A DNA stretch of 15,061 bases from CAIOYC01 sp038327995 (GTDB lineage: Bacteria > Pseudomonadota > Alphaproteobacteria > Caulobacterales > Caulobacteraceae), in assembly GCA_038327995.1 (NCBI GenBank), contig JBBQLP010000057.1, positions 1 through 15,061 of the forward strand. The letters run 5' to 3'. Numbering within the stretch: the stretch's first letter is position 1; each line of letters starts with the position of its first letter. Positions 1-6,982 of the stretch are shown in pieces. The notes beneath the pieces were generated by a model, which did not search any database, was not told the DNA's origin, and worked only from the letters and a program-made list of their open reading frames with translations. The translations under genes and the position numbers were made by a program.

Positions 1-1083
<1,083 letters not shown>

Positions 1084-1156
1084 AGGGTATCTCCGGACTT
1101 TGCATTCGACCAAAGGGACAATCGAAAGAGGCGGCGCCGATAAGCTTGGTCTATGC

Positions 1157-1171
1157 GGCGACGCCGTCGCC
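1157..1171. repeat. GC-rich 6-3-6 inverted repeat between the SOUL gene and trpB
   Basis: GGCGAC-GCC-GTCGCC lies 4 bases past the stop of the SOUL gene on the minus strand. It could act as a weak terminator or mRNA-end structure, but no T-tract follows on either strand. Function is uncertain. Confidence 0.3.
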
Positions 1172-1175
1172 AGCG

Positions 1176-1796
1176 TCAGGGCGCTATCGGGACCATCACT
1201 TCGTTCCGGCGCATGAACCAAGGCGTCCAAGGGGGGTCATACTGGGCAAGCGTCACCGGACCGCTGGCGTGCAAATGATGGGCCTTAGCCGCCGCCAAGA
1301 GTTCGGTGCTTTTCACCTCAACGTCGCCCTTCCTGGCCAACCCGGAAAATCGCAGGGCGGCGAAGCGCGTCGCCGGCAGGCGTCGCAATTGAACCTTCGG
1401 ATCATTCGGTTCGGGCAGCGCCTCCATGTTGTAGGCGCTCGGCATCGTGAAGCGGACGATCCACGTCCCGCCATTTTGAATCTGCGTGACGGGAGCCGTC
1501 ATCGCGATCTTTTCGCTGACGTGCGCCTGAGCCACCGGCGCGGTCATAGCGATGCTCCTGCGGCTTTTGTTGCCACCGAAGATGTAACCGGCAAGCAAAC
1601 GGAAGCCCTTGCTCGCGGCTTCCTTCTGTTCGCCCGTCACGGTGACCTCGGCCACGATGAGACCGGGATAGTCCCTGACTTCAAACGCGCCGTCTCTGAG
1701 CACGGTCGTGAACGCCGGCTCCTCGACCGCTGCGGCCGATCCTGCCGGGAGCAGCAGCGCGCCCGCGAGCGATAGCGGCACAAGGATCTTATTCAT
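1176..1796 (-). CDS. SOUL-family haem-binding protein, exported
   Basis: Encodes 206 residues. Residues 1-23 form a signal peptide: a basic MNK start, a hydrophobic core and an AAA-type cleavage region, predicting a periplasmic protein. The rest matches the SOUL/HBP haem- or tetrapyrrole-binding family: an early EVRDYPGLIVAEV strand, the repeated IAMTAPV motif seen twice (about residues 82-103), and a C-terminal PPWTPWFMRRNEV block typical of the family. A GGAG Shine-Dalgarno sequence precedes the ATG. It lies 48 bp downstream of the SDR gene on the same strand, so it is probably the last gene of the folE2 operon. SOUL genes often accompany LitR, photolyase and cyclopropane-synthase genes in light-response clusters. 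The ligand and physiological role are not known from sequence. Family assignment is confident. Confidence 0.9.
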   Translation of the reverse strand: MNKILVPLSLAGALLLPAGSAAAVEEPAFTTVLRDGAFEVRDYPGLIVAEVTVTGEQKEAASKGFRLLAGYIFGGNKSRRSIAMTAPVAQAHVSEKIAMTAPVTQIQNGGTWIVRFTMPSAYNMEALPEPNDPKVQLRRLPATRFAALRFSGLARKGDVEVKSTELLAAAKAHHLHASGPVTLAQYDPPWTPWFMRRNEVMVPIAP

Positions 1797-1844
1797 CGTC
1801 CACTCCAGGTCGAATCTGCAAAGAAAATGTGGGGGAAGCGGCGG

Positions 1845-2573
1845 TCACCATGGGATTGCGGACCCATCCCAAGCGTAGAACCCCCCGCTGTCGGAGGGAC
1901 CCAGCCCCCCCAGGACCCTGAGGACATGACCCGCCGCGGTTTGCGCGGAGAAGACCTGGTCGCGGGGGCGGTTTGACACAGACGGAGCGCTGAGGGCGGT
2001 ACCTACGGCGCCGGGATGAATCTCGACGCAGACGCCAAGAGGATGATCGCGGCGATGCTCAATCGCGGCCGTGCGGATCAGCATGTTGAGGGCTGCTTTG
2101 GAGGCGCGATAACCGTACCAGCCGCCCAAGGCGTTGTCTTCGATGCTGCCGACGCGGGCCGAGAGCGCCGCGAACACGCTGGCGCGATCCCGCGGCGTCA
2201 ACGGCAGAAGATGGCGCGCGGCAAGCGCGGGGCCGATTGCATTGACCTGGAAGAGGGTCGTCAGCGCGCGGGGATCAAGGGCCCTAAGCGATTTCTCCGG
2301 CGTGACACCGTCGCCATGCAGCATTCCGGTGGCGACGACGATGACGGTGGGTGCGCCAAGGGCGCCAATCCGCTGCGCGGCCGACGCCAAGCTCACCTCG
2401 TCGAGGATATCCGCCGCCAGCCATGTCGAACGGTCATCGTCGGCCCAGCTACGGGGGCGGCTGCGGGATAGGGCGGCCACATGGTCAAATCGAAGGTCCT
2501 GGCGCAGCGCCTCGACAAGGGCGCCGCCGATGCCGCCAGCGGCGCCGAGGACAACGGCGATGTCACCGGTCAT
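1845..2573 (-). CDS. Short-chain dehydrogenase/reductase (C-factor-like SDR)
   Basis: Encodes 242 residues with a classical SDR Rossmann fold. The nucleotide-binding GAAGGIGG loop is at residues 10-17, NAIG is at 111-114, a candidate catalytic Ser is at 138 (FAALSARVGS) and the Tyr-x3-Lys pair is Y155/K159 (YRASK). An Asp/Arg-rich stretch after beta-2 gives no clear NAD versus NADP preference. Substrate is unknown; the C-terminal half (HPGAVGTALS) resembles the CsgA/C-factor subgroup. An AGGGA Shine-Dalgarno sequence sits about 10 nt before the ATG. The gene follows the DCC gene on the same strand and leads into the SOUL gene. SDRs of this kind are recurrent partners of LitR/photolyase clusters, which suggests a role in the light or singlet-oxygen response, by inference only. 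Confidence 0.9.
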   Translation of the reverse strand: MTGDIAVVLGAAGGIGGALVEALRQDLRFDHVAALSRSRPRSWADDDRSTWLAADILDEVSLASAAQRIGALGAPTVIVVATGMLHGDGVTPEKSLRALDPRALTTLFQVNAIGPALAARHLLPLTPRDRASVFAALSARVGSIEDNALGGWYGYRASKAALNMLIRTAAIEHRRDHPLGVCVEIHPGAVGTALSAPSVSNRPRDQVFSAQTAAGHVLRVLGGLGPSDSGGFYAWDGSAIPW

Positions 2574-2579
2574 GAGACA

Positions 2580-2696
2580 TCATCCCTTAAGGAGACGCGC
2601 GCCGATGCAATGGCCGATGGCAACGCCCGAAATGGCGCCAGCCCAAGTAGACCACATGTGGGCCACATCTCGTGCGGTGGAGACTGCGGCCGTCAC
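2580..2696 (-). CDS. Possible 38-residue membrane peptide between the DCC and SDR genes
   Basis: A GTG codon overlaps the DCC stop codon (GTGA) and opens a 38-codon frame that ends 6 bp before the SDR start. The product starts with a short polar segment and then has one hydrophobic stretch (MWSTWAGAISGVAIGHCIG) that could form a membrane helix. The tight spacing on both sides is what an operon gene would show. No Shine-Dalgarno sequence is visible, however, and I recognise no family. It could be a small translationally coupled protein, the stump of a larger deleted membrane gene, or a chance opening. Confidence 0.35.
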   Translation of the reverse strand: MTAAVSTARDVAHMWSTWAGAISGVAIGHCIGARLLKG

Positions 2697-3103
2697 GACG
2701 AGGGGCGGCGCGGCGCGCCGAGCAACCTGCGGGCCATTCGCTGAAGCGATGGGCGCAAGCGCAGGAACTGTAAATATCCGCGCTCCAGCGCCCACAGAAA
2801 GGGCGGGAAGGCAGCGACAAAGGCCAGAAATCGCAAACCCGGCAGAACACGCCACATGGCGACGAACGCCGCCGCGCCTGACACCAGAGGGCCTCCTCTG
2901 GATTGGGCGTGCAGCCGCGCCAGTCGTGCTGCCCGATCCATAGGGCAGGCGCCCGGCAGGCTCAGGTCTACAAATTCAAGCGCGTTGCTCCGGTCGATAC
3001 GTCGCATCAATGCGATCTCTGCCGAGCAGATTGGACAATCGCCATCATACCAGACGGTGACCCGCCCTGTCTCGGCGGCGGCTACTGAGGACCTGAGAGC
3101 CAT
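2693..3103 (-). CDS. DCC-family thiol-disulfide oxidoreductase-like protein (DUF393)
   Basis: Encodes 136 residues. The defining YDGDCPIC motif is at residues 19-26, with a CxxC pair (C23, C26) at the end of a thioredoxin-like first strand. Downstream are the family's usual hydrophobic stretch (LPGLRFLAFVAAFPPFLW) and arginine-rich tail. The biochemical role of the family is not settled; a redox function is inferred from the CxxC. The ATG lies inside the 3' end of folE2 (22-bp overlap), which implies translational coupling to it. DCC proteins frequently occur beside SDR, photolyase and LitR genes. Family assignment is confident; function is not. Confidence 0.9.
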   Translation of the reverse strand: MALRSSVAAAETGRVTVWYDGDCPICSAEIALMRRIDRSNALEFVDLSLPGACPMDRAARLARLHAQSRGGPLVSGAAAFVAMWRVLPGLRFLAFVAAFPPFLWALERGYLQFLRLRPSLQRMARRLLGAPRRPSS

Positions 3104-3879
3104 GCAAAAGCCGAGTGGTTGTGGATGGATTCAAAGTTTTCAGACGAGACCTCATAGCGCGCCACTCTGGGGTCTTCGGCGAGCACAACGGCGATGTCAC
3201 GAACGAGGTCCTCGACGAACTTCGGGTTTTCGTAGGCGCGCTCGGTCACATATTTCTCGTCGGGTCGCTTGAGCAGTCCCCAAAGCTCGCAAGAGGCGCT
3301 GGCTTCGGCGATGTCGATCAGCTCCTCCACGGCTATGTCTGCGCCCGGCGCCAACGTGGCGGTGATGATCACGTGCGAGCGCTGGTTGTGGGCCCCGTAG
3401 ATCGAAATTTCCTTCGAACACGGACAAAGGCTCGTGACCGGTGTGAGCACCTGCTGGGTGATTTCCAGCCTGTCGGGCAACTGTTCCGCGCGCAGGGTCA
3501 CCTGATAATCCAGCAGGCTTTCGACGCCGGACACCGGCGCCGCCTTGCGCATGAAGTAGGGCAGCCGCATCTCGATCATGCCGATGTCGGCGTCGAGGCG
3601 CCGCAACATGACGACCAAGAGTTCCGCCATAGTCGAGGCGGACAGGGGCTCCTTGAACCCACCGAGCACTTCAAGGAAGCGCGACATGTGCGTTCCCTTC
3701 AGATGTGCGGGCAGGCTCACATACATGTCGACCGTGGCCACGGTGGGCTGGGTACCCGACCGCGTCGCGACGACCATGGGATGGGTCACGGACTTCACGC
3801 CGACCTTCTGGATAGGAACACGCCGGATGTCCGCGCTTGACTGGACGTCGGGAAGTGCAATGGGAAGGATCATGTTCAT
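3082..3879 (-). CDS. folE2: GTP cyclohydrolase I, type 2 (FolE2/MptA family)
   Basis: Encodes 265 residues. The enzyme converts GTP to 7,8-dihydroneopterin triphosphate, the first step of folate synthesis. FolE2 signatures visible are GTHMSRF (62-68), the SLCPCSKEIS segment with the candidate metal/active-site Cys152, GAHNQRSH (162-169) and the C-terminal ESIHNHSAFA. Two starts are possible (3879 and 3873); 3879 has an AGGA about 12 nt upstream. It is the first gene of a minus-strand operon (DCC, SDR and SOUL follow) and is divergent from litR, with palindromic operator candidates between them. FolE2 is often a zinc-independent backup controlled by Zur. Here the context instead suggests light control, which would make sense because reduced folate is the antenna cofactor of many photolyases (inference). 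Confidence 0.95.
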   Translation of the reverse strand: MNMILPIALPDVQSSADIRRVPIQKVGVKSVTHPMVVATRSGTQPTVATVDMYVSLPAHLKGTHMSRFLEVLGGFKEPLSASTMAELLVVMLRRLDADIGMIEMRLPYFMRKAAPVSGVESLLDYQVTLRAEQLPDRLEITQQVLTPVTSLCPCSKEISIYGAHNQRSHVIITATLAPGADIAVEELIDIAEASASCELWGLLKRPDEKYVTERAYENPKFVEDLVRDIAVVLAEDPRVARYEVSSENFESIHNHSAFAWLSGPQ

Positions 3880-3895
3880 TGTCGATCAAATCCTG

Positions 3896-3910
3896 TTTGT
3901 CCTAGACAAA
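3896..3910. promoter_or_regulatory. Operator candidate 1 in the folE2/litR gap
   Basis: TTTGTCCTAGACAAA is an inverted repeat with arms TTTGTC and GACAAA and a 3-base centre. It has the same arms and spacing as the repeat at 3949-3963; the centres are 53 bp apart. It overlaps the -10 element of a possible folE2 promoter, so binding would be expected to repress. LitR is the obvious candidate ligand, since LitR/CarH proteins repress divergent neighbours in the dark. Confidence 0.7.
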
Positions 3911-3934
3911 TAGCGCAACTTGAACCATTGTCCA
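3907..3934 (-). promoter_or_regulatory. Possible sigma-70-type promoter for folE2
   Basis: On the minus strand, TGGACA (plus 3929-3934) could be a -35 element and TATTTG (plus 3907-3912) a -10, with a 16-bp spacer. The -10 match is modest. The first operator candidate overlaps the -10. The -35 overlaps a partial third half-site (TTGTCCAGAC, 3928-3937). Confidence 0.35.
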
Positions 3935-3948
3935 GACGTAATCTGACA

Positions 3949-3963
3949 TTTGTCCAGGACAAA
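3949..3963. promoter_or_regulatory. Operator candidate 2 in the folE2/litR gap
   Basis: TTTGTCCAGGACAAA is a perfect inverted repeat (7-bp arms about a central A) located 30 bp before the litR ATG. It repeats the design of the site at 3896-3910. Its position suits autoregulation of litR, which is common in the family. Confidence 0.75.
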
Positions 3964-3993
3964 GAAATTGGACCACGCTCCCAAGTGACGCAC

Positions 3994-4902
3994 ATGCTCA
4001 GCATCACCGCGGTCGAACGCGACTGCGGCCTGCCGAAAGATACGCTGCGGGTCTGGGAGCGGCGGTACGGCTTTCCCAACCCTGACCGGGACGCCAACGG
4101 AGAGCGCGTCTATCCCGACGATCAGGTGCGTGCGCTTAGACTGCTGCGCCGGCTCATCGACGCCGGACACCGGCCCGGAAAGATCGTCGGACAGCCGCTT
4201 GAGGCGCTGGCGCGAATGGCCTCGGACCTCCACGGCGACGCCCCAAACCTAGCGCCGGAGGCCGAAATCCTGCTGAGCGTACTTCGCAGCGACGACGCAG
4301 AGCGTCTGCGGGAGCTTCTGTCCGGCATGCTCCTAAGGCTCGGCCTGCGCGCTTTCACCGCGGAAATCGCTCCGGTGTTGAACCAGGCCGTCGGAGCTAG
4401 CTGGTCGCGCGGCGAGCTCGAGATTCATCAGGAACATCTGTTCACAGAACAGTTCAAAGCGGTGCTGCGCGGCGCAATCAACACAGCGCGCGGGGCGGGG
4501 GTAGGTCAGGAGCGTCCGCTGGTCTTACTCACCACCCTCCCGCAGGAGCCCCACGGGTTGGGACTGCTGATGGCCGAGGCGATGTTCATCCTCGCGGGGT
4601 GTCGCTGTGTTTCTCTGGGCGTGCAGATGCCGGTCGGCTCCATCGCCGCCGCCGCGCGGGCGCACCATGCCGACATCCTGGCACTGTCGTTCTCCAGCCT
4701 GATGAACGCCGCCCAGGCCCAGGCCGGGCTCGCCGAACTGCGCACGCTCACGCCCGCCGCCGTGGAAATATGGGCTGGCGGGGCCTGCGCCGGCCTGCGC
4801 GAGCGCGAGGGCGTTAGGCTGATCCGTGCCCTCGACGCTATCGCCCCCGCCGTCGAAAGTTGGCGGGAGGGCGCGCCCGAAGGTTCCGGGGCAGCGGCAT
4901 GA
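3994..4902 (+). CDS. litR: LitR/CarH-type MerR regulator with a B12-binding photoreceptor domain
   Basis: Encodes 302 residues. The MerR-type winged helix is at residues 1-70, with KDTLRVWERRYGFP typical of the CarH/LitR/MlrA subgroup. A helical cap domain carries Wx9EH exactly (W137, E147, H148). A cobalamin Rossmann domain carries ExHxxG (E185, H187, G190), H187 being the expected lower-axial cobalt ligand. In characterised CarH/LitR proteins adenosylcobalamin drives dark oligomerisation and repression, and light releases DNA. An ATG at 3928 lies in frame, but that extension would run through the palindrome at 3949. MLSITAVERD is the usual MerR start, so I chose 3994; GTG 3985 is a close alternative. 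The stop overlaps the ATG of a photolyase stub (ATGA). Function as a light-responsive repressor is a confident family inference. Confidence 0.93.
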   Translation: MLSITAVERDCGLPKDTLRVWERRYGFPNPDRDANGERVYPDDQVRALRLLRRLIDAGHRPGKIVGQPLEALARMASDLHGDAPNLAPEAEILLSVLRSDDAERLRELLSGMLLRLGLRAFTAEIAPVLNQAVGASWSRGELEIHQEHLFTEQFKAVLRGAINTARGAGVGQERPLVLLTTLPQEPHGLGLLMAEAMFILAGCRCVSLGVQMPVGSIAAAARAHHADILALSFSSLMNAAQAQAGLAELRTLTPAAVEIWAGGACAGLREREGVRLIRALDAIAPAVESWREGAPEGSGAAA

Positions 4903-4922
4903 CTGTTCTAATGTGGCTCCGC
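4899..4922 (+). pseudogene. phr: 5' stub of a photolyase gene overlapping the litR stop
   Basis: From the ATG that overlaps the litR stop, eight codons read MTVLMWLR, matching the first beta strand of photolyases (usually MxxLVWFRRDLRL). The next codons no longer resemble the family, and the frame ends at 4980. The same junction recurs in diverged form at 5546. I read this as the start of the original photolyase, cut off by whatever brought in the lower-GC segment that follows. Confidence 0.6.
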
Positions 4923-4950
4923 ACGGTCAGTGTGTTTGCCAAAATTAGTG

Positions 4951-4969
4951 CTTCGCGCGGACCGCGAAG
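4951..4969 (+). terminator. 7-bp hairpin after litR
   Basis: CTTCGCG-CGGAC-CGCGAAG forms a perfect 7-bp stem with a 5-base loop, 49 bases past the litR stop. Only a weak T-rich stretch follows (TCATCGTTTC), so termination is uncertain. It lies 34 bases upstream of the next gene. Confidence 0.3.
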
Positions 4970-5002
4970 TCATCGTTTCAGATGAGAAAGAAGGAGCGCG
5001 AT

Positions 5003-5299
5003 ATGAGAAAATTCATCGTCTATTTATGGGACTTCATATTCAATGCTGAGGTAAGTCCGCTTCGATACATCCCCAATATTTCGACGCGACATTATGTTTT
5101 GCAGGCTTTGGGGTTCATGTGGGCGATTAGCTTTGCCGGCGCAATTGGAAGCTACACGATACTTGCTGCAAGCATTGTTGGGCATACTATTTTGATAGGG
5201 GCCGCAGCGATTACGGTCGCAACTTATACCGCTGCAGCGACGAAGTCTAAGTTGTTCACGCGCGGTTTCGGGCGGCGCGATGATGGCGAGCACGAGTAG
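5003..5299 (+). CDS. Small two-helix membrane protein of unknown family
   Basis: Encodes 98 residues. AAGGAG sits 6 nt before the ATG at 5003, a near-ideal Shine-Dalgarno sequence, so I prefer it to the ATG at 4982. After an N-terminal aromatic segment there are two likely membrane helices (about residues 36-58 and 63-82), then a short basic/acidic tail. I recognise no family. Base composition is clearly less GC-rich than the neighbours, with many A/T-ending codons (ATT, TTT, ATA, GAT), suggesting foreign origin. It lies between the photolyase stub and a second litR/photolyase remnant, so it appears to ride on an inserted segment. No transposase or terminal repeats were seen. Confidence 0.7.
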   Translation: MRKFIVYLWDFIFNAEVSPLRYIPNISTRHYVLQALGFMWAISFAGAIGSYTILAASIVGHTILIGAAAITVATYTAAATKSKLFTRGFGRRDDGEHE

Positions 5300-5471
5300 G
5301 TACATTGCCAGCCCAAATGTGGCGCCGCCGTTCCAACGACGACTTGTCTTCGGTTGGGCGCAAGCGATTTGCCGACCCCATACTTCCGCAGCCTGGACCG
5401 TTGTTTCGAGTGATTAGTCGGATCGCGCGCCGCGTAGGCCCTCCATCACAGATCAAGTGATCGTCCAAACC
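5300..5471. other. Non-coding stretch between the small membrane gene and the second litR remnant
   Basis: I see no convincing gene, RNA or repeat here. Any litR homology appears to start only near 5472, so the right border of the inserted segment probably lies in this interval or at its end. Confidence 0.5.
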
Positions 5472-5549
5472 AAGCTGATGCGGGCTCTCGACCCCGCTGT
5501 CGAGAGTTGGCGGGCGGGCGGGCCCGGAGGGACCGGGGCACCGACATGA
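5472..5549 (+). pseudogene. litR: Detached 3' end of a second litR-like gene
   Basis: Twenty-five codons read KLMRALDPAVESWRAGGPGG and then TGAPT-stop. The intact litR ends with the parallel RLIRALDAIAPAVESWREG and then APEGSGAAA-stop. They differ by a three-codon gap and many third-position changes, so the two are diverged homologues and not a fresh duplication. Both stops overlap a photolyase ATG in the same ATGA arrangement. No DNA-binding or B12 domain precedes this fragment. Confidence 0.8.
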
Positions 5550-5976
5550 CGGTGCTGAGTGGTTCCGCTGAGACCTGCCGTTGGCAGGCAACCCGGCGCC
5601 GGCGGTCGTGGTCGCCGGGGGGGGGAGGGGGGGGTGACCCCCTTTTTACCCGAGACGATGCGGATGCGGCGGACTGGCGGCCCGGCGGGGCGTCAAAATG
5701 GCGGCTGCACGGATCGCTGGAGTCCCTGGACCGCGACCTTCGCGCCCGTAGGGGCGGCCAAGGCCTCGTGCTGCGCACCGTACGCGCGGAGCAGGTCACC
5801 GCGGAATTGCTCGCCGACAGCGGGGTCCGCGCCATTGTCTGGAACCGCCGCTAAGAGCCATGGGTGGTGCGCGCGACACGGGGCTCAAGTCCGCGATGGG
5901 CACCCAGGGCGTCTATCCTGCCCTGGCCCGCGGCCCTGCGCTGGAAGCCTGCGGCTGGATCAACGCAGCGGCCTAA
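5546..5976 (+). pseudogene. phr: Decayed, truncated DNA photolyase (N-terminal antenna domain only)
   Basis: Starts MTVL, then shifts frame into WFR-stop-DLPLAGNPAPAVVVA, which parallels the photolyase start WFRRDLRLADNPAL. A long G tract (5617-5634) carries another frame change. The frame then reads TRDDADAADWRPGGASKWRL, LHGSLESLDRDLRAR and AEQVTAELLADSGVRAIVWNRR, matching the alpha/beta antenna-binding domain. TAA replaces the Tyr of the family's WNRRYEP. After it EPW is readable, and one frame later RDTGLKSAMGTQGV. The FAD-binding C-terminal domain (about 300-350 residues) is missing; the convergent MFS-like gene begins 35 bp later. An active enzyme would have repaired cyclobutane dimers using blue light. 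The several independent lesions exclude a simple sequencing error. Confidence 0.88.
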
Positions 5977-6011
5977 ACCGCAAGGTGGCACCGCGCCATG
6001 CCGAGGGAAGT

Positions 6012-6758
6012 TCAGGGGCCCGTCGGGCGGCCGTGCGGACTGACCGTGAGCGAGGTAAGGCGCGGGCCGCCCCGGTCGCCGGGCCATCCGGCGGGGCCGG
6101 CCGCGACCAGCCGCAGCCGCGCGAAGAGCGCGACGATGTTGAGGGCGGGACCCATCATGAACGGATAGCGCCAACCCCAGGCGACAAAGTCGGGCGGTTG
6201 GAGACTCTCGGCGAGCGCAGTGAACAGGGCGACCGTCAAGGCGAGCGCCAGCAAGACCCCCAGGCCTGTCTTGGCCCTATCGCCGCCGCGGCGCCGGCCT
6301 TGCCGCGTTCCGCCGAGCGCCAGTCCCATGGCCAACCGGCTGGCGGCAAGCATCCCGAGGGCGGCTAGGCCAACCGTCGCGCGACCGGGCAGGAAGGCGG
6401 CCGAGGCCATCGCGGCGCCGAGCAGGAAGTAGGCCGCGGTGAGGGTCACCCCGAGGCCATGGCGGCGACGGATCACCGCCCACACCGGCGCCGCTGTGAA
6501 ACCGGCCGCCACAGCGAGGCCGCAGACCGCCAGCGACGCCAGCGCTCCCAATACGGACGACAGTTCCGGAAAGAACATGTTCGGGAATACTAAGACCGCA
6601 ACGATTACGCTGGCAGACAGGTCGAAGACGGCGGGCAGGCTGGCGAGCGCCGCGGCCAGGACCGAGCTATCCGGCGACGCGGGCACCTTCGGAGCATGCA
6701 TCCGCTGCGCGTCGAGCTCGAGGCGTAGGGAAGTCGGCAGGGCGAATTCCCGTGGCAT
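6012..6758 (-). CDS. MFS-like half transporter (metabolite:H+ symporter type, six helices)
   Basis: Encodes 248 residues with an AAGGA Shine-Dalgarno sequence 6 nt before the ATG. About six hydrophobic helices resemble the N-terminal half of the 12-helix MHS branch of the major facilitator superfamily (KgtP/ProP/ShiA-like). SRLAMGLALGGT parallels the branch's RxxQGxxxGGE in helix 4, and WGWRYPFMMGPALNIVALFARLR parallels the WGWRIPF...YIRLR segment at helix 6. The helix 2-3 motif A (usually GDRxGRK) is degraded to IRRRHGLG, and the second half is absent; the C-terminus is a proline/glycine-rich tail. It may be a repurposed half protein or a truncated relic. It is divergent from the cyo operon and converges on the photolyase remnant. 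Confidence 0.65.
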   Translation of the reverse strand: MPREFALPTSLRLELDAQRMHAPKVPASPDSSVLAAALASLPAVFDLSASVIVAVLVFPNMFFPELSSVLGALASLAVCGLAVAAGFTAAPVWAVIRRRHGLGVTLTAAYFLLGAAMASAAFLPGRATVGLAALGMLAASRLAMGLALGGTRQGRRRGGDRAKTGLGVLLALALTVALFTALAESLQPPDFVAWGWRYPFMMGPALNIVALFARLRLVAAGPAGWPGDRGGPRLTSLTVSPHGRPTGP

Positions 6759-6896
6759 AGAGGGTCCTTCCGTTTCCGTCCCAGGGTCGCCGCGATTTTC
6801 GCGGTCGTTGAGCTAAGGATCACCCGGCAGGGGCCGAACGCAACCGAATATCCTCGGCCGCGCCGCCGTAGATGCGGGGTTGGCAAGCGCGCCCCC

Positions 6897-6967
6897 TTGG
6901 ACAATCCGTCCAATGCCCTCCTGGCCGGAGGGGGCGTATCGCAATGCACCATTGTGTTGGTTGCGAT
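6897..6967. promoter_or_regulatory. Leader upstream of cyoA with three inverted repeats
   Basis: Three inverted repeats lie in the last 90 bp before the cyoA start. They are TTGGAC-N5-GTCCAA (6897-6913), CCCTCC-N5-GGAGGG (6916-6932) and ATCGCAA-N16-TTGCGAT (6938-6944 with 6961-6967). The last contains a nested CAAT/ATTG pair. They could be regulator sites or hairpins of the 5' untranslated region. I found no clear -35/-10 pair and no convincing RegA box (GCGNC-N5-GNCGC). Confidence 0.4.
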
Positions 6968-6982
6968 TGAAACGGTCCTCGC

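Noticed and set aside
2134..2943. 269-codon plus-strand open frame
   Set aside because: Antisense to the SDR and DCC genes, both of which carry clear family motifs on the minus strand.
3928..3993. N-terminal 22-residue extension of LitR
   Set aside because: It would place the perfect palindrome at 3949 inside the gene and adds residues not seen in MerR proteins, which start near MLSITAVER.
3880..3993. Zur box controlling folE2
   Set aside because: folE2 is often Zur-regulated, but no AT-rich Zur-type palindrome was seen. The only symmetrical sites are TTTGTC-N3-GACAAA.
4923..5471. Insertion sequence between litR and the photolyase remnant
   Set aside because: No transposase, terminal inverted repeats or short target duplication could be found; only foreign-looking composition.
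6759..6982. RegA binding site upstream of cyoA
   Set aside because: Scanned both strands by eye for GCGNC-N5-GNCGC and found no convincing match.
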